Below, one piece after another: positions 5,247-5,596 of a stretch of DNA of 5,596 bases. The stretch comes from Pseudomonadota bacterium. GTDB taxonomy: Bacteria > Desulfobacterota > WTBG01 > JAGOGO01. The notes below the pieces were generated by a model that searched no databases, was not told the origin of the DNA, and was given only the letters and a program-made list of their open reading frames with translations. Within the stretch, counting starts at the first letter, position 1. Each line of letters begins with the position of its first letter. Made by a program: the position numbers and the translations under genes. The DNA is taken from positions 1 to 5,596 of the forward strand of contig JAGHDE010000216.1 in assembly GCA_021160085.1 (NCBI GenBank), in the 5' to 3' direction.

Positions 5247-5318
5247 GGGTCAGCCCTTGACATGAGACACAATTGGCTCTCTCAATCATTTCTTTTGTCC
5301 CCAATCAAGGGCTGACCC
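5247..5318. repeat. Perfect 14-bp inverted repeat element at the radC-fragment junction
   Basis: GGGTCAGCCCTTGA (5247-5260) and TCAAGGGCTGACCC (5305-5318) are exact reverse complements with 44 nt between, forming a 72-bp MITE- or REP-like unit with no coding capacity. Ten bases of A/C (CAAAAACCCC) then separate it from the point where similarity to radC begins (5329). Its sequence differs from the inverted repeats around the RAYT gene, so it may belong to another transposase. Confidence 0.7.
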
Positions 5319-5328
5319 CAAAAACCCC

Positions 5329-5553
5329 CAGGTTCATCCCCGAGAAGTCTTTGCCGATCCCATTACCGACCGAGCATCGGCGATCATCATTGCTCACAAC
5401 CATCCCTCAGGGGGATTAAATCCAAGCAAAGAAGACATCGAAGTTACCAAACAGTTAAAATCTGCCGGAAAAACACTGGGAATCAAGCTCCTTGATCACA
5501 TCATTTTCAATCATAAAAGCTATTACAGTTTTTTGGAAAATGGGGAAATGTAA
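5329..5553 (+). pseudogene. radC: 5'-truncated radC fragment (last 74 codons)
   Basis: This frame encodes QVHPREVFADPITDRAS through to SFLENGEM and TAA 5551-5553, equal in length to RadC residues 147-220. It retains the complete JAMM site (E in REVF, HNHPSG, S and D of PSKED). Relative to the full gene there are 28 base changes but only six amino-acid changes, all within the first 58 codons, and no frameshift. That excess of silent change means the fragment came from a radC gene that had diverged while still under selection. The N-terminal helix-hairpin-helix half is missing. The frame stays open upstream only to a TGA at 5263-5265 with no ATG or ribosome binding site. It is therefore almost certainly not translated. 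Confidence 0.9.
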
Positions 5554-5596
5554 ACGCCCAGTGCTAAAAGGGGACAGTGGAATTCCGGTGGAATTC
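5329..5596 (+). repeat. Direct repeat copy B of the radC tail and palindromes
   Basis: This is the partner of 3419-3686. From 5503 to the window end it is identical to 3593-3686, including the last 51 bases of the gene and the first two GAATTC palindromes. The repeat probably continues past the window. Confidence 0.9.

Overview
The window is a compact patchwork of accessory DNA. It suggests a Gram-negative bacterium, perhaps of the Desulfobacterota (old Deltaproteobacteria) or a similar sediment or groundwater lineage. The Gram-negative part rests on a lipoprotein signal with a lipobox and on Shine-Dalgarno-led genes. The lineage is a guess from the style of the REP-associated transposase and the palindromic repeats; no ribosomal or housekeeping marker is present to confirm it.

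Left part (1-1210): a short open frame entering from the left edge may be the tail of an upstream gene. It runs into a REP-associated tyrosine transposase (RAYT) gene. An imperfect 29-bp inverted repeat (93-121 and 1165-1193, 27/29 matching) brackets the transposase, so 93-1193 reads as one mobile unit.

Centre (1211-3643): a promoter (TTGACA, 17 bp, TATATG) whose -10 box is overlapped by one arm of a perfect 11-bp inverted repeat drives three tightly packed genes. These are an XRE helix-turn-helix/ImmA-IrrE zinc-peptidase fusion, a PIN-like nuclease starting inside the end of the first gene, and a RadC-family JAMM protein. The first two look like a toxin-antitoxin or stress-switch pair: a DNA-binding, peptidase-bearing regulator and an RNase-type effector. 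RadC, 26 nt further on, is a common passenger of mobile and defence loci.

Right part (3644-5596): an intergenic cluster of GGAATTCC palindromes is followed by a stand-alone HARE-HTH protein with its own promoter, the relic of a winged-helix restriction-enzyme-type domain, and a stem-loop with the layout of an integron attC site. Then come a 74-aa unknown and a small Cys-rich lipoprotein. A perfect 14-bp inverted repeat (5247-5260 / 5305-5318) comes next. Directly after it is a promoterless, startless copy of the last 74 codons of radC plus its downstream palindromes.

The two radC tails are direct repeats 1910 bp apart. They are about 84% identical over the first 174 bp and 100% identical over the last 94 bp, a sharp mosaic boundary. 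Recombination between them would remove the whole cargo and restore a full-length radC, so the 3' end of radC looks like the boundary of a small genomic insertion. No integron integrase, phage integrase, tRNA, rRNA or CRISPR array is visible.
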